Both the position numbers and the translations under genes were made by a program. From Maribacter sp. ACAM166 (GTDB taxonomy: Bacteria; Bacteroidota; Bacteroidia; Flavobacteriales; Flavobacteriaceae), in the NCBI RefSeq assembly GCF_005771495.1, contig NZ_VAUW01000014.1, positions 1 to 64,000 on the forward strand: a stretch of 64,000 nucleotides of DNA, written 5' to 3'. This document shows, one piece after another, positions 34,366 to 43,934 of the stretch. The notes beneath the pieces were generated by a model that searched no databases, was not told where the DNA came from, and saw nothing but the letters and a program-made list of their open reading frames with translations. Numbering within the stretch: position 1 is the stretch's first letter; each line of letters starts with the position of its first letter.

Positions 34366-37300
34366 TTAAAGCGCTACTTGAGATTTTAGTTTGTTGAACT
34401 GAGAAACCAGAGTGGTATATCTTTCCTTTGCATCGTTGCCTATTACTTTGTCAGCATCACCCACGATGTACGATAAATAGGATATTTGGGCAACCAGCAT
34501 TTGCTGAGGATATGCACCTTCATCATTTTTAAGGGCTTTCAAAACTTTTTCTAGTGTATCTTTCTTTTCTGCACTTTTGGCCTTCTTAAGTTCAATCTCC
34601 AAATCTGCCTGCAATTTTCGTACTTCTGATAAAAGGCTGATGACTTTATTTTCAAACACAAGTTGTTCATTGATTGTCGTATTGGAAACTCCCTCCATTT
34701 CAAGTCTTGGGTCTATAAGTACCTCAAAAGTTTGCTCTTTAGTTTCTTTTCCTACGGTTAATTTAACAGTATAAACACCGGGGGATACCATTGGGCCATT
34801 TTTAAAACTTCGTGATTTCTTATCGCTCCATGCTCCTTTTTGACGCATATCCCATTGAAAACGATTTAGACCTTTCTTGGTTTCTAATTTAGCATCAAAA
34901 TAGCTAAAAATCATGCTTAGACCCATATCTTCAACTTCTTCTGATGTGGATTTTAATTGAGTAGAATCACTAACTATGGTTGCAATCGAATTCTTATTCG
35001 CATCCAAAATTTCCAATTGTACTCCTTTTTTTAATTCCTTAGGTAAGTAATAATCTATAAGTACACTCGTGGCTGGGTAATTTGGAAAATCACCTGATGC
35101 TCTCGGAGTTCTATATCTAATCGTATTATCTGGTTTAAAAAGTATGGGAGTATCATTTAAATCAACAATTTTCGGATTACGAAGCGAGGTAATATTATCT
35201 AATATCCAAAAGCCACGGCCCATCGTACTCACTACCAAATCACCACGGTTAATTACAATATCGGTAATCGGTGTAACGGGTAGGTTCTGTTGAAATGCTT
35301 TCCAATTTTTTCCGTCGTCAAAAGATACAAACATACCAAATTCAGTACCCGCATATAATAAACCTGGTATTTTAGGGTCTTCTCGTAATACTTTACTCGT
35401 ATAATCTGAAGGAATTCCATTGGTAGCCGTACTTATCAACTCCCATGTTATACCATAATCTGTAGTTTTATAAAAATAGGGAGTAGTATCTCCTAATAAG
35501 TGCCTATCTACTGAAATATATGCCTTAGCGGGGTCGTACTGCGATGGCTCTATAGATTCTACCCTACCTCCTTTTAAAAGTTTTTTGGGTGTAACGTTTT
35601 CCCATGTTTGCCCTCCATCTCGTGTTATCGATAGTATTCCGTCATTAGAACCTGTCCAAATCAATCCCTTTTCAAGTTTAGATTCTCTTATGGCATATAA
35701 CGTACTATAATACTCTTCCCCAGTAATATCTCGTGTTATCGGATTTCCAGAAATGACTTGTTTATCTTCTTCAAATGCAGTTAAATCTGGAGAAATTGTT
35801 TCCCAAATAACTCCGTCATTTCTAGTCTTGTGAAGATATTGAGAGCCCATATATACAACGTTCGGGTCATGTGGTGAAACATGAATTGGTGCAATACGCT
35901 GAAATCTATACTTTAAATCTTTAGGATTATGACCATAAATGTTAGATGCTCCAATTGAATACTCACGATTAGCTCCGGTTATCTTATTGAAAACACTAAA
36001 GCGACCCTTACAATTATTATAGACAACGTTATGGTCGCCTGGTTTCGGAATTGACGGTCCGGTTTCGCAACCACCAACTTCTATCATAACTTGTGTGCCA
36101 TGGGGTGATGTGCCACTTGGCGATGAGCTTGGTATTGCAATTGTACTATTGTCTTGTTGGGCGCCATAAATCCAATAAGGATATTGGTCATCTACTGCTA
36201 CTTGGTAAATTTCTGCCGTAGGTTGATTGAATTGTGAAGACCAGGTTTTTCCACCATTATGCGATACATTGGCACCACCATCATTACACTGAATTAGTAA
36301 ATCTGGATTATTCGGATTGAGCCATATATCATGATTATCTCCATGAGGAACTGACATGAGTTCCCAATTTTTACCACCATCTTTTGATTTCAATAATGGA
36401 TTGGCGTTAGAGAATACAATATCAGGATTAGTTGGGTCTACTTCGATATTCGTATAATAAAAGGGTCTGTTTACAAGGCCTTTTTTACTCGAAGTCTGTG
36501 TGAACGACTTTCCTTGATCAACTGATTTATAAACCCCGCCTTCTTTTCCAGGAGCCTCTATCACGGCATATAAAATGCTAGAGTCAGTTGCTGAAACGGC
36601 TAAATCTATTTTACCAATTAACCCTTTTGGTAAACCGTCTTCAAGCTTTATCCAATCCTTACCTCCATTAACAGATTTATAGATACCACCTTCTTTATTC
36701 TCTCCTCCTGAATCTATTGTCCACGGGGTTCGTTGCGCTTTCCATGCAGCTGCATAAACCACATTAGGGTTGCCTGGCAATAGTTCAAGGTCTGCGAAAC
36801 CGGTTTTGTTAGAAACAAATAAAACCTTCTCCCAAGTTATACCACCATCTATAGTTTTATAAATACCACGTTCTTCGTTTGGTTTAAATGCATTACCGAT
36901 AGCTGCTACCCAAACAATATTACTGTTGGTAGGGTCAATTTCGACGGCACCAATCTGCCCGATTTTTTCAAGGCCGATATGACTCCATGTTTTACCTGCA
37001 TCAATCGATTTATAAACACCTTTTCCACTGATAACATTACTACGAAGTCCGTCAGAACCCGTACCTACATAAACAATATTTGGGTCGTTAACAGCTACTT
37101 CAATAGCTCCGATGGAAGGAGTGTCGAAAAATCCGTCAGAAATATTGTTCCAATTAGTTCCATAATCATCAGATTTCCATACTCCCGCACCCGAGGCACC
37201 TAAATAAAATGTACCAGGCATCATCGGAGTACCTGTTACGGTAGTTACCCGGCCACCTCTTGAGGGACCGATAGTACGGTACTCAAAAGCTGAGAAATCT

Positions 37301-37368
37301 TGGGGTAGTACCGTTGTTGAAATAAATAAGAATGTAGAAATCGAAAGGATACGAAATAAGGTCTTCAT
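34366..37368 (-). CDS. VPS10/BNR-repeat beta-propeller exported protein
   Basis: A 1000-residue exported protein with a cleavable signal (LFISTTVLPQ). It contains many BNR/sortilin-type Asp-box repeats (for example SDDYGTNWNNIS, SIDAGKTWSHIG, SVNGGKDWIKLE, TRDGGQTWENVT), forming a large ten-bladed VPS10-like or double propeller over about 20-740. The C-terminal 250 residues hold a beta domain and a helical region. Bacteroidota homologues are annotated as glycosyl hydrolases, but no sialidase active site is visible, so a binding or protein-sorting role is as likely. Confidence 0.9.
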   Translation of the reverse strand: MKTLFRILSISTFLFISTTVLPQDFSAFEYRTIGPSRGGRVTTVTGTPMMPGTFYLGASGAGVWKSDDYGTNWNNISDGFFDTPSIGAIEVAVNDPNIVYVGTGSDGLRSNVISGKGVYKSIDAGKTWSHIGLEKIGQIGAVEIDPTNSNIVWVAAIGNAFKPNEERGIYKTIDGGITWEKVLFVSNKTGFADLELLPGNPNVVYAAAWKAQRTPWTIDSGGENKEGGIYKSVNGGKDWIKLEDGLPKGLIGKIDLAVSATDSSILYAVIEAPGKEGGVYKSVDQGKSFTQTSSKKGLVNRPFYYTNIEVDPTNPDIVFSNANPLLKSKDGGKNWELMSVPHGDNHDIWLNPNNPDLLIQCNDGGANVSHNGGKTWSSQFNQPTAEIYQVAVDDQYPYWIYGAQQDNSTIAIPSSSPSGTSPHGTQVMIEVGGCETGPSIPKPGDHNVVYNNCKGRFSVFNKITGANREYSIGASNIYGHNPKDLKYRFQRIAPIHVSPHDPNVVYMGSQYLHKTRNDGVIWETISPDLTAFEEDKQVISGNPITRDITGEEYYSTLYAIRESKLEKGLIWTGSNDGILSITRDGGQTWENVTPKKLLKGGRVESIEPSQYDPAKAYISVDRHLLGDTTPYFYKTTDYGITWELISTATNGIPSDYTSKVLREDPKIPGLLYAGTEFGMFVSFDDGKNWKAFQQNLPVTPITDIVINRGDLVVSTMGRGFWILDNITSLRNPKIVDLNDTPILFKPDNTIRYRTPRASGDFPNYPATSVLIDYYLPKELKKGVQLEILDANKNSIATIVSDSTQLKSTSEEVEDMGLSMIFSYFDAKLETKKGLNRFQWDMRQKGAWSDKKSRSFKNGPMVSPGVYTVKLTVGKETKEQTFEVLIDPRLEMEGVSNTTINEQLVFENKVISLLSEVRKLQADLEIELKKAKSAEKKDTLEKVLKALKNDEGAYPQQMLVAQISYLSYIVGDADKVIGNDAKERYTTLVSQFNKLKSQVAL

Positions 37369-37576
37369 TTAGCTTAAATAATAGATTGGTTAAAATCTAA
37401 AGTTACTTAAACTGATACGCAAAACATAGACGAGTCATCATTTTTACGATTTTTTTAATCTTGTTGAATTAAATATAGTATTAACTTAAAATAGAAATTC
37501 GAATTTAGGATGTATTGTAGCCTTAGCAAAATTTAAGTTAAATCGCTCTTTTTCATATAAGCGTGCAGTAATATAT

Positions 37577-39127
37577 CTACCAATCAATCGGAAAATAGTC
37601 TTTTAAGAACTTACCACACCAATGTTTACCAGTATTGATTCCATCGAATAAAGGATCTAATACCCTTGCGGCTCCGTCAACAATATCTAATGGAGGTTGA
37701 AAATCATGAACTTCCTGTTTCATTTTAGCAAGCTCAGCGGGGTCTTCATCAGTAACCCATCCTGTGTCTACAGCATTCATAAAGATGCCATCTTTAGCCA
37801 ATTCACCAGAAGCGGTATGCGTAAGCATGTTTAATGCTGCTTTTGCCATATTGGTGTGTGGATGGCGCGATTCTTTGAAAAAACGGTGGAATTTACCTTC
37901 CATGGCTGTAACATTAATAATATGCTTTTTTCCGGTTTTTTCTTTTTTCATAAGGTCTGCCAAACGGTTGCAAAGCACAAACGGAGCTACGGAATTTACT
38001 AACTGAACTTCAATCATTTCGGTGGTTTCTATTTCACCTAATTTTAATCGCCAGCTATTTGTTTTACGTAAATCTACTTGTTGTAAATCTGCATCTAGTT
38101 CTCCTGTCGGGAATACTTCTTGTGCGACCAAGGCATTATCAAAACTATATGGAATTTGAGAAAGCTTGGCAGATGCACGTAAACCAATACCTGGCTCAGG
38201 TCCGTGCCAAGTAACCGGCATATTTTGATTTGGGGAAGCTTTTGTACTAAACGCTTTTAGTTCATCAATACATTCTTGATGATCACTCAATACCATTTGG
38301 GCAAATTTTGGTAACGCTGAAACTGGGCGTTCCTCATTTTCCATTAAATGGTGGTAAAATCCAGCGGGCCTACGTACCGTTTGTGCCGCATTATTGATTA
38401 AGATATCTAACGTGTCATATTGTTGCTCTATAAAGTTGCAAAAGATTTCAACGCTAGGAATATGGCGCAAATCAAGACCATGTATTTTTAACCGATGGCC
38501 CCACTCCATAAAATCTTCTTCTTTTGAAAAACGAAGCGCAGAATCTACGGGAAAACGCGTTGTTGCAATAACAGTTGCTCCACCACGTAAAAGCATTAAG
38601 GTAATATGATAACCAATCTTTAAGCGAGAGCCAGTAATAATGGCTACTTGGCCTTTTACTTTAGCGTTTTGGAACCGTTTGGCATAATTGAAATCCCCAC
38701 AGTCCGTGCACATCGTATCATAAAAATGATGGAGCTTCGTAAACTCCGTCTTACAGACATAACAATTACGAGGTGTTGCGAGCTCTGGTAATTCTTTATT
38801 TTCAAGTTCGGCAGTAGGCAATAATTTTGGAGCAACAAAAACGTGGGCTTCTCGTGCACTTCGTATTCCTGTTTCTTTTCGTGCATGTTTATCACGGACC
38901 GCCTGTTTACGTTTAGCATTCTTCTTAGCATCCTTCACCCTTCTAGAAAACTCTTGCCTACTAGGCCTTGAAAGTTGCCCTGCTGCTTTAATGAGCTCAA
39001 TTCTTCTATCTTCTGGAATTTCGAAAATTTGATTTGTATCCGTAACTAACCTATTTAAAATAGCTATACAATTTTCAATCTCCGATAAATCGATATCAGA
39101 TTCGTTTTCGTGCTGGTTTTCCTTCAT
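37577..39127 (-). CDS. SDR oxidoreductase-like protein with N-terminal zinc ribbon
   Basis: A 516-residue protein with three parts. Residues 1-95 are helical and basic. Residues 122-143 form a zinc-ribbon with Cys122, Cys125, Cys140 and Cys143 (CYVC ... CTDC). From 158 there is an SDR domain: [11 protein letters not shown] cofactor loop and NNAAQT (245-250). The SDR catalytic Tyr of YxxxK is replaced by Thr (Thr425-N-M-A-Lys429), so classical hydride transfer is doubtful. Last gene of a unit with the DbpA-like helicase and a J-domain/KTSC protein, suggesting an RNA or protein quality-control role (inference). Confidence 0.88.
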   Translation of the reverse strand: MKENQHENESDIDLSEIENCIAILNRLVTDTNQIFEIPEDRRIELIKAAGQLSRPSRQEFSRRVKDAKKNAKRKQAVRDKHARKETGIRSAREAHVFVAPKLLPTAELENKELPELATPRNCYVCKTEFTKLHHFYDTMCTDCGDFNYAKRFQNAKVKGQVAIITGSRLKIGYHITLMLLRGGATVIATTRFPVDSALRFSKEEDFMEWGHRLKIHGLDLRHIPSVEIFCNFIEQQYDTLDILINNAAQTVRRPAGFYHHLMENEERPVSALPKFAQMVLSDHQECIDELKAFSTKASPNQNMPVTWHGPEPGIGLRASAKLSQIPYSFDNALVAQEVFPTGELDADLQQVDLRKTNSWRLKLGEIETTEMIEVQLVNSVAPFVLCNRLADLMKKEKTGKKHIINVTAMEGKFHRFFKESRHPHTNMAKAALNMLTHTASGELAKDGIFMNAVDTGWVTDEDPAELAKMKQEVHDFQPPLDIVDGAARVLDPLFDGINTGKHWCGKFLKDYFPIDW

Positions 39128-39163
39128 TTTACTACCTATAAAAGGGATAAAATACTTTTTTGA

Positions 39164-40465
39164 TTAAAGTATGGTAATGCGGACTTTTTTCTTTTTTAAC
39201 CTGGAATTATTCAACTGCGCCGATAGTTGACTTGCCTTAGCTTTCGGTACGGCAACAAATGCACAATCTTGCTTTAATTCTATGGTACCTAATTGATCTT
39301 TGTTTAACCCACCTTGTTTGAAAAATAAGCCTGCAATATCTCCCTTGGAAATCTTATCTTTTCGTCCACCAGATATAAATAAAGTATCCCAGTAAGGTTC
39401 TCCAATAACTGTTTTTTTAGTGATATCAATTCCTCTAGATTTCGGAATGAATTCTGGTAATGATTCTTTATCCCATCTCAAAACGTAGGCAGTGCCAGAT
39501 TCATTGACACGAGCCGTTCTTCCATTACGATGCGTAAATTCTTCTGTGTGATGTGGTAGCTCAAAATGAATAATAAACTTTAATTCGGGTATATCGATAC
39601 CCCTAGCGGCCAAATCGGTAGCTACCAATATTCTACTACTACCATTTCTAAATTTTATCAGCGCGCGTTCTCGGTCTTTTTGTTCCATGCCGCCAGAAAA
39701 GCATTCGTGCTGTAAACGTTGTTTAGCTAAATAAGTGCTTATTAGCTCAATACTATCTTTGTAATTACAGAAAATAATACCAGGTTCTTCCCCTATAAAC
39801 CTTAGTAACTGTTCTAAGGTTTTTAGTTTATCCTTATCTGGGGAGACTACAGTTTTAATAGTTAATTGAGAAGGTGTTTCCGTTTTTAGGTAATTAATTC
39901 GCCGAGGATTTTCCATCCCAACAAATTTTGGAATTTTTACACCTTCGGTAGCCGACGTTAAAATCCGTTTGCTTAGATGAGCCAGATCGCTCAAAATCTC
40001 GGTCATTTCCTCTTCAAAACCAACTTCTAAAGATTTATCGAACTCATCTAATACTAAAGTGGTGATACTATTTTTTGTAAAACGGTCTGCAATAAAATGG
40101 TCTAATATTCTTCCTGGAGTACCTATAAGTATGGCAGGGGTATGTTTTAGTTCAATCTTATCTTTAGATATGGGTCGCCCGCCATAAATAGCATTGACCT
40201 TAAAACCTGAACCTAAATTACGAATAACCTGTTCGATTTGAATCGCCAATTCTCGGGAAGGCACCAATATCAAAACTTGAACTTCTGGATTATCATGGTC
40301 CAAAAGTTCTATAATAGGTAATAGGAAAGCTAAAGTTTTCCCAGTACCAGTTGGTGATAAAATGATTGTATTTGCCGTACTAGTAATCACACTAATCGCT
40401 TCCTCCTGCATAGGATTCAACGCATCAATATTCAATTTTGATAAAATCTCTTGTTGATTTTTCAT
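39164..40465 (-). CDS. DEAD-box RNA helicase, DbpA-like
   Basis: A 433-residue helicase with all core motifs: Walker A SPTGTGKT (37-44), PSRELA, GTPGR, DEFD in place of DEAD, SAT, VATDLAARGID and HRNGRTAR. The C-terminal 75 residues (FISGGRKDKISKGDIAGLFF to VRITIL) match the DbpA RNA-binding domain, which in E. coli targets helix 92 of 23S rRNA during 50S assembly. It lies 34 bases after the J-domain gene and 36 before the SDR gene, in one probable operon. Confidence 0.92.
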   Translation of the reverse strand: MKNQQEILSKLNIDALNPMQEEAISVITSTANTIILSPTGTGKTLAFLLPIIELLDHDNPEVQVLILVPSRELAIQIEQVIRNLGSGFKVNAIYGGRPISKDKIELKHTPAILIGTPGRILDHFIADRFTKNSITTLVLDEFDKSLEVGFEEEMTEILSDLAHLSKRILTSATEGVKIPKFVGMENPRRINYLKTETPSQLTIKTVVSPDKDKLKTLEQLLRFIGEEPGIIFCNYKDSIELISTYLAKQRLQHECFSGGMEQKDRERALIKFRNGSSRILVATDLAARGIDIPELKFIIHFELPHHTEEFTHRNGRTARVNESGTAYVLRWDKESLPEFIPKSRGIDITKKTVIGEPYWDTLFISGGRKDKISKGDIAGLFFKQGGLNKDQLGTIELKQDCAFVAVPKAKASQLSAQLNNSRLKKKKVRITIL

Positions 40466-40499
40466 GCGATTTCTCTGGCTATTTACGTGTATTTAAATA

Positions 40500-40949
40500 C
40501 TAGGCCTCTTGAAGGTCACGTTTAGATTTTCTGAAAATATAATTAGGATAAATACTTCGTTTAGCAAAACGATTTAACTTATTGGAATTAATCATTTTCT
40601 GAAAAATAGGTTTTGTTACTCCGAAATACTCGTACGTAGAACCATCTAAATAGGTGATTTCCAATACAAGTCCGCTATGTTGGTAGTCTGCTATACCAGA
40701 GTTGTTTATGGTCTCTTGATAAACATCATTGTTGGCTTCTATAGTTTCTGGAGCTATACTGACCAAAAAATGATAACCATCAATAATACGACGACTCTCT
40801 ACTTCGGCTTCTTCACGTTTCTCATCACCTTCTTGAAACTTGTCTGGATGCCATTCTTTAACTAAATTTCTATAGGTGGACTTAAGGGCTTTAAGTTCAA
40901 TTTCCTTTTCAACTCCAAAGAGTTTTTTGTATTCATTAATACGCTTCAT
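40500..40949 (-). CDS. J-domain protein fused to a KTSC domain
   Basis: A 149-residue protein from the ATG at 40949 (MKRINEYKKLFGV); eight more residues are possible upstream. The N-terminal J-domain keeps the HPD tripeptide (EWHPDKF, residues 34-36), needed to stimulate DnaK. The C-terminal half is a KTSC-type domain (LEITYLDGSTYEYFGVTKPIFQKMINSN), which is found in lysyl-tRNA synthetase-linked and RNA-related proteins. First gene of the unit with DbpA-like helicase and zinc-ribbon SDR. Confidence 0.88.
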   Translation of the reverse strand: MKRINEYKKLFGVEKEIELKALKSTYRNLVKEWHPDKFQEGDEKREEAEVESRRIIDGYHFLVSIAPETIEANNDVYQETINNSGIADYQHSGLVLEITYLDGSTYEYFGVTKPIFQKMINSNKLNRFAKRSIYPNYIFRKSKRDLQEA

Positions 40950-41015
40950 AATACGATTTTTTTGCGGCTGCAAAACTACATCTTTATTTTAGACCGAAGG
41001 GTGAAATTTGGTAAT

Positions 41016-41046
41016 AAAAAAGCCCTTCGCGATGGAAGGGCTTTTT
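41016..41046 (-). terminator. Rho-independent terminator of the cold shock gene (symmetric)
   Basis: AGCCCTTC (41021-41028) pairs with GAAGGGCT (41035-41042), flanked by A-run and T-run so that it works in both directions; it lies just downstream of the cold shock gene on the minus strand. Confidence 0.9.
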
Positions 41047-41069
41047 CTTAAACTAGAAAGTATGTATGT

Positions 41070-41261
41070 TTAAATAACTTTTACGTTCACTGCGTTTAAT
41101 CCTTTGTTACCTTCTTGAAGATCGAACTCAACTTCATCGCCTTCGCGAATTTCATCTACTAATCCAGAAATGTGTACAAAGTGGTCTTTTTCAACACCTT
41201 CTTCAGTGATAAAACCAAAGCCTTTTGTGTCGTTGAAAAATTTTACTGTTCCTTTACTCAT
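41070..41261 (-). CDS. Cold shock protein, CspA family
   Basis: A 63-residue single cold-shock domain with RNP1 (KGFGFI) and RNP2 (HFVHI) motifs. It binds single-stranded RNA/DNA and acts as an RNA chaperone. It has its own promoter with a short leader and its own terminator. It stands next to the DbpA-helicase unit, and a second, extended cold-shock-domain gene is at 61774. Confidence 0.96.
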   Translation of the reverse strand: MSKGTVKFFNDTKGFGFITEEGVEKDHFVHISGLVDEIREGDEVEFDLQEGNKGLNAVNVKVI

Positions 41262-41297
41262 TGTAATGTATTTTAATTTATTATACTATTATAAGTG

Positions 41298-41326
41298 CAA
41301 AGATGACTCCAAAACTTGACATACAA
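41298..41326 (-). promoter_or_regulatory. Promoter of the cold shock gene
   Basis: Read on the minus strand: TTG (41326-41324), 18 bases, then CATCTTTG (41305-41298), close to the Bacteroidota consensus TTG-N19-TANNTTTG. The leader would be only about 30 bases. Confidence 0.6.
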
Positions 41327-41383
41327 GGTTTAAAGTGTATTTAAATTCTTTTTTTGGCAAATATTTAAGATTTACACCAATTC

Positions 41384-42694
41384 TTACTTCTTTTGGTCAG
41401 CCAACCACTCCATAATAGTTACCCTTCTACCGTTTAAAACTATAGGTTTCTGGTTGAAATCAAAATCAGCATCATTTGCATGCGAATAAATCCAAGACCA
41501 ATGACCAGGAAAGTAATAGTCCTTTCCACCATAAAAACCGGTTAAATCAATTACATGGTTATAGAAAGAGAAATGCACATTAGGCGCACCAGCAGCAATC
41601 AGTCTTTTATATAGTGGCACTACGGTTTCATCTGGTAGTGTTGTGGTATCGTCTTTTGAATGTATAAACCAAATAGGTACCTCTTTAATTAGATTAATTT
41701 GTTCATCAGTAATATATTGATTTTGAAATGCCAATGCACTGATATAACCTGCAGCAAAGTAATCGGGATGCTCAAATAGTAATTTTAAACTCATATAACC
41801 TCCATTTGAACAACCGCCTATATAAATTCTATTGCTATCGATTTGTGGGTGTTCAGCAGCATAATTTTTAATTAAATCAAATAACGCTTTATAATAGATA
41901 TCGTCTTTATCTCCCCTAGTATGCTCCCCCGATGAACTTTGCATCCAAAATGTAGGTGATTGTGGAACTAAAACATAAGCGCCACCAAAAATAGACTGTA
42001 TCTCATTGGTAGCATAATTGGTCGCTTTGTTTGCAATTAAAGCAATGCTTGGGTCAGTGCCACCTTCTCCACCACCATGAAGCCAAATAATTAAAGGTGA
42101 TTTTTTAGCAGTGACTTTAGGTGTAAATGACCCATAGGTTAATGATATTCCATTTTTGGTATATGTTCCTTTTAAATCAAACCTATCCAGATCTGGATAA
42201 ATTCGAGCAGTTTCGTTGTCCCAAACCATTGATGATGGTGAATGGGTAACTTTCAAGTTGTACTGAATCCATTGATTACTGCCCCTACCATCTTTAAATA
42301 CATATTTGATTGGAGAATCTAATGGATTATTAGGATGTACCAGTAAAACCAAACTCACATGATTACCTTCCGCAATTCTATTTCCCCTTTCATCAGATAC
42401 GTAGGCAAATAAGATTTCCCTTTTACCCTTTGCTTCTGCCGGTTTCATTTCCACGCCTTCAGCACTTCTTTTCACCGCAACTGTAAAGTCTGATGCAGCT
42501 ATTTCAGAAAACATTTTAGACATTGGTATCACTACTTTTTTCACTGCAGGTCCCCAGTCGTGCCCTTCTAAAATCAATGTATAATTTCCCGCTATATAAT
42601 TAGTTGATTTTAAGGTCTGTGGTTGACTAGCTAAAAGTGGAGGGTGTTGAAAAATTAATAAAAGGAATAAAAAGGATACGAGGCTTTTTTTCAT
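41384..42694 (-). CDS. Secreted alpha/beta hydrolase (esterase/PHB-depolymerase-like)
   Basis: A 436-residue exported hydrolase. Signal peptide at 1-22 (LLLIFQHPPLLAS). Residues about 30-190 are a beta-rich N-terminal domain. The alpha/beta hydrolase domain has an oxyanion loop LHGGGEGG (206-212), nucleophile Ser296 in GGCSNGGYMS, acid Asp348/349 in HSKDDT and catalytic His398 in PGHWSW. It resembles prolyl-oligopeptidase-type carboxylesterases and feruloyl-esterase/PHB-depolymerase relatives. Substrate unknown. Monocistronic. Confidence 0.9.
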   Translation of the reverse strand: MKKSLVSFLFLLLIFQHPPLLASQPQTLKSTNYIAGNYTLILEGHDWGPAVKKVVIPMSKMFSEIAASDFTVAVKRSAEGVEMKPAEAKGKREILFAYVSDERGNRIAEGNHVSLVLLVHPNNPLDSPIKYVFKDGRGSNQWIQYNLKVTHSPSSMVWDNETARIYPDLDRFDLKGTYTKNGISLTYGSFTPKVTAKKSPLIIWLHGGGEGGTDPSIALIANKATNYATNEIQSIFGGAYVLVPQSPTFWMQSSSGEHTRGDKDDIYYKALFDLIKNYAAEHPQIDSNRIYIGGCSNGGYMSLKLLFEHPDYFAAGYISALAFQNQYITDEQINLIKEVPIWFIHSKDDTTTLPDETVVPLYKRLIAAGAPNVHFSFYNHVIDLTGFYGGKDYYFPGHWSWIYSHANDADFDFNQKPIVLNGRRVTIMEWLADQKK

Positions 42695-42827
42695 GATTTG
42701 AAGTATTTACTATAGTTATAGTAAGGTACTATTTTTAGGGTAAAACTTGAAATGTATTCTTGCCTCATTATTATAGAAAAATATACCCTCAAGGACCATA
42801 AAAATGATTAACTTGAAAATAAAAACT

Positions 42828-42995
42828 ATGTTCGGTCTATTTAAAAAGAAATCAGAAAAAGAGAAATTACAGGAACTACATAAAAAGCTACTAAAAGAAG
42901 CCTACGAATTATCTACGCAAAATAGGTCAAAGAGCGATGATAAAGCTGCAGAGGCGGATAAAATAATGAAACAGATTGAAGCTTTGGATAGCTAG
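42828..42995 (+). CDS. Lacal_2735-family small protein
   Basis: A 55-residue basic, helical protein starting MFGLFKKKSEKEKLQELHKKLL at 42828; an in-frame ATG eight codons upstream (42804) is less typical. It matches the Lacal_2735 family, a small conserved Flavobacteriaceae protein of unknown function. Strongly charged coiled-coil pattern, no membrane segment. Confidence 0.82.
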   Translation: MFGLFKKKSEKEKLQELHKKLLKEAYELSTQNRSKSDDKAAEADKIMKQIEALDS

Positions 42996-43085
42996 CCTGT
43001 TTACGAATTATTTGAATATTCATAGGTAATTAATATTTTGATAAATTCGGGTACTCTACAAATACACCTATATATCAAAATACTC

Positions 43086-43913
43086 ATGATTAAATTTTCT
43101 ATGCTTAAGTGTGGCATGTTTACTATTAACCAGTACGCATACGAATGCGCAAGAACCAAAACTTAATTTAGCCAAAGATATATTACTGGTCCAGTTTGAT
43201 TCGAAGACCGATGTTGATGATCTTCATTCAATAGCTAATTTTGTGACACTTTTAGAATATTCTAATTATAGTGACTTGAACTATCATGTCATTGCAGGTG
43301 CTTACGGTATACAAGAAGGGTTATAATTACCCTCTAACGAGTTGATGAAATTGGTTTTTAATAAAAATTGGTCAGATGCCCATAACAAAAGGGGTAAGGT
43401 AGTTAATACAATAGTAAAAAAAGCTCATGAAATTATTAAAATTGGAAGTTGAGTATGGGTTTCCGAAGCAGGACAATCTGACTTTACAACAGCATGGGTT
43501 AAGAAAGTAGCAAATATAAATCTAACACTAAACATAAAAGCAAAAAACATGTAGTTCAGCATAGTGATTGGAACGAATCAGTTACAGAACTAAGTTAGTT
43601 TACTTTTGTTCAGAATAATATGGATTATCATAAGATACCTGAGGGCAATGCGGTAGGTAACGGTACACCTTGGTTTAGATCTGAAAGAAAGGTGAGTTAG
43701 GAAAGCGTATTAAATAATGAACAGCTCACTCTATTATGGAATACAGCTATACGTTTAGGAAATGTATACAACGAAAAAAATGGTCATTACTTAAATGAAT
43801 CAATTGCTAAAGGTGGATTAGATTTTTCTGATTTACCGAAAGTATGCTACATCTTAAACCTTACTGATTCTAAAGATGGCTATGCATTTTTTGAGTACTT
43901 CAAAGTACACTAG
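43086..43913 (+). pseudogene. Decayed secreted nucleoside-hydrolase-like protein
   Basis: A once-exported protein of about 275 residues, now broken. The frame changes by one base within the signal peptide (ATG at 43086 versus VACLLLTSTHTNAQE from 43111). In-frame stops occur at 43324, 43450, 43596 and 43698, and another frameshift lies at about 43530-43545. Readable pieces include ILLVQFDSKTDVDDLHSIA (Asp cluster like nucleoside hydrolases), VWVSEAGQSDFTTAW, HVVQHSDWNESVT, IPEGNAVGNGTPWF and KGGLDFSDLPKVCYIL. The frame after each stop stays coding, so the decay is recent. Confidence 0.85.
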
Positions 43914-43934
43914 TAATCCAAAAATATATGCTAC

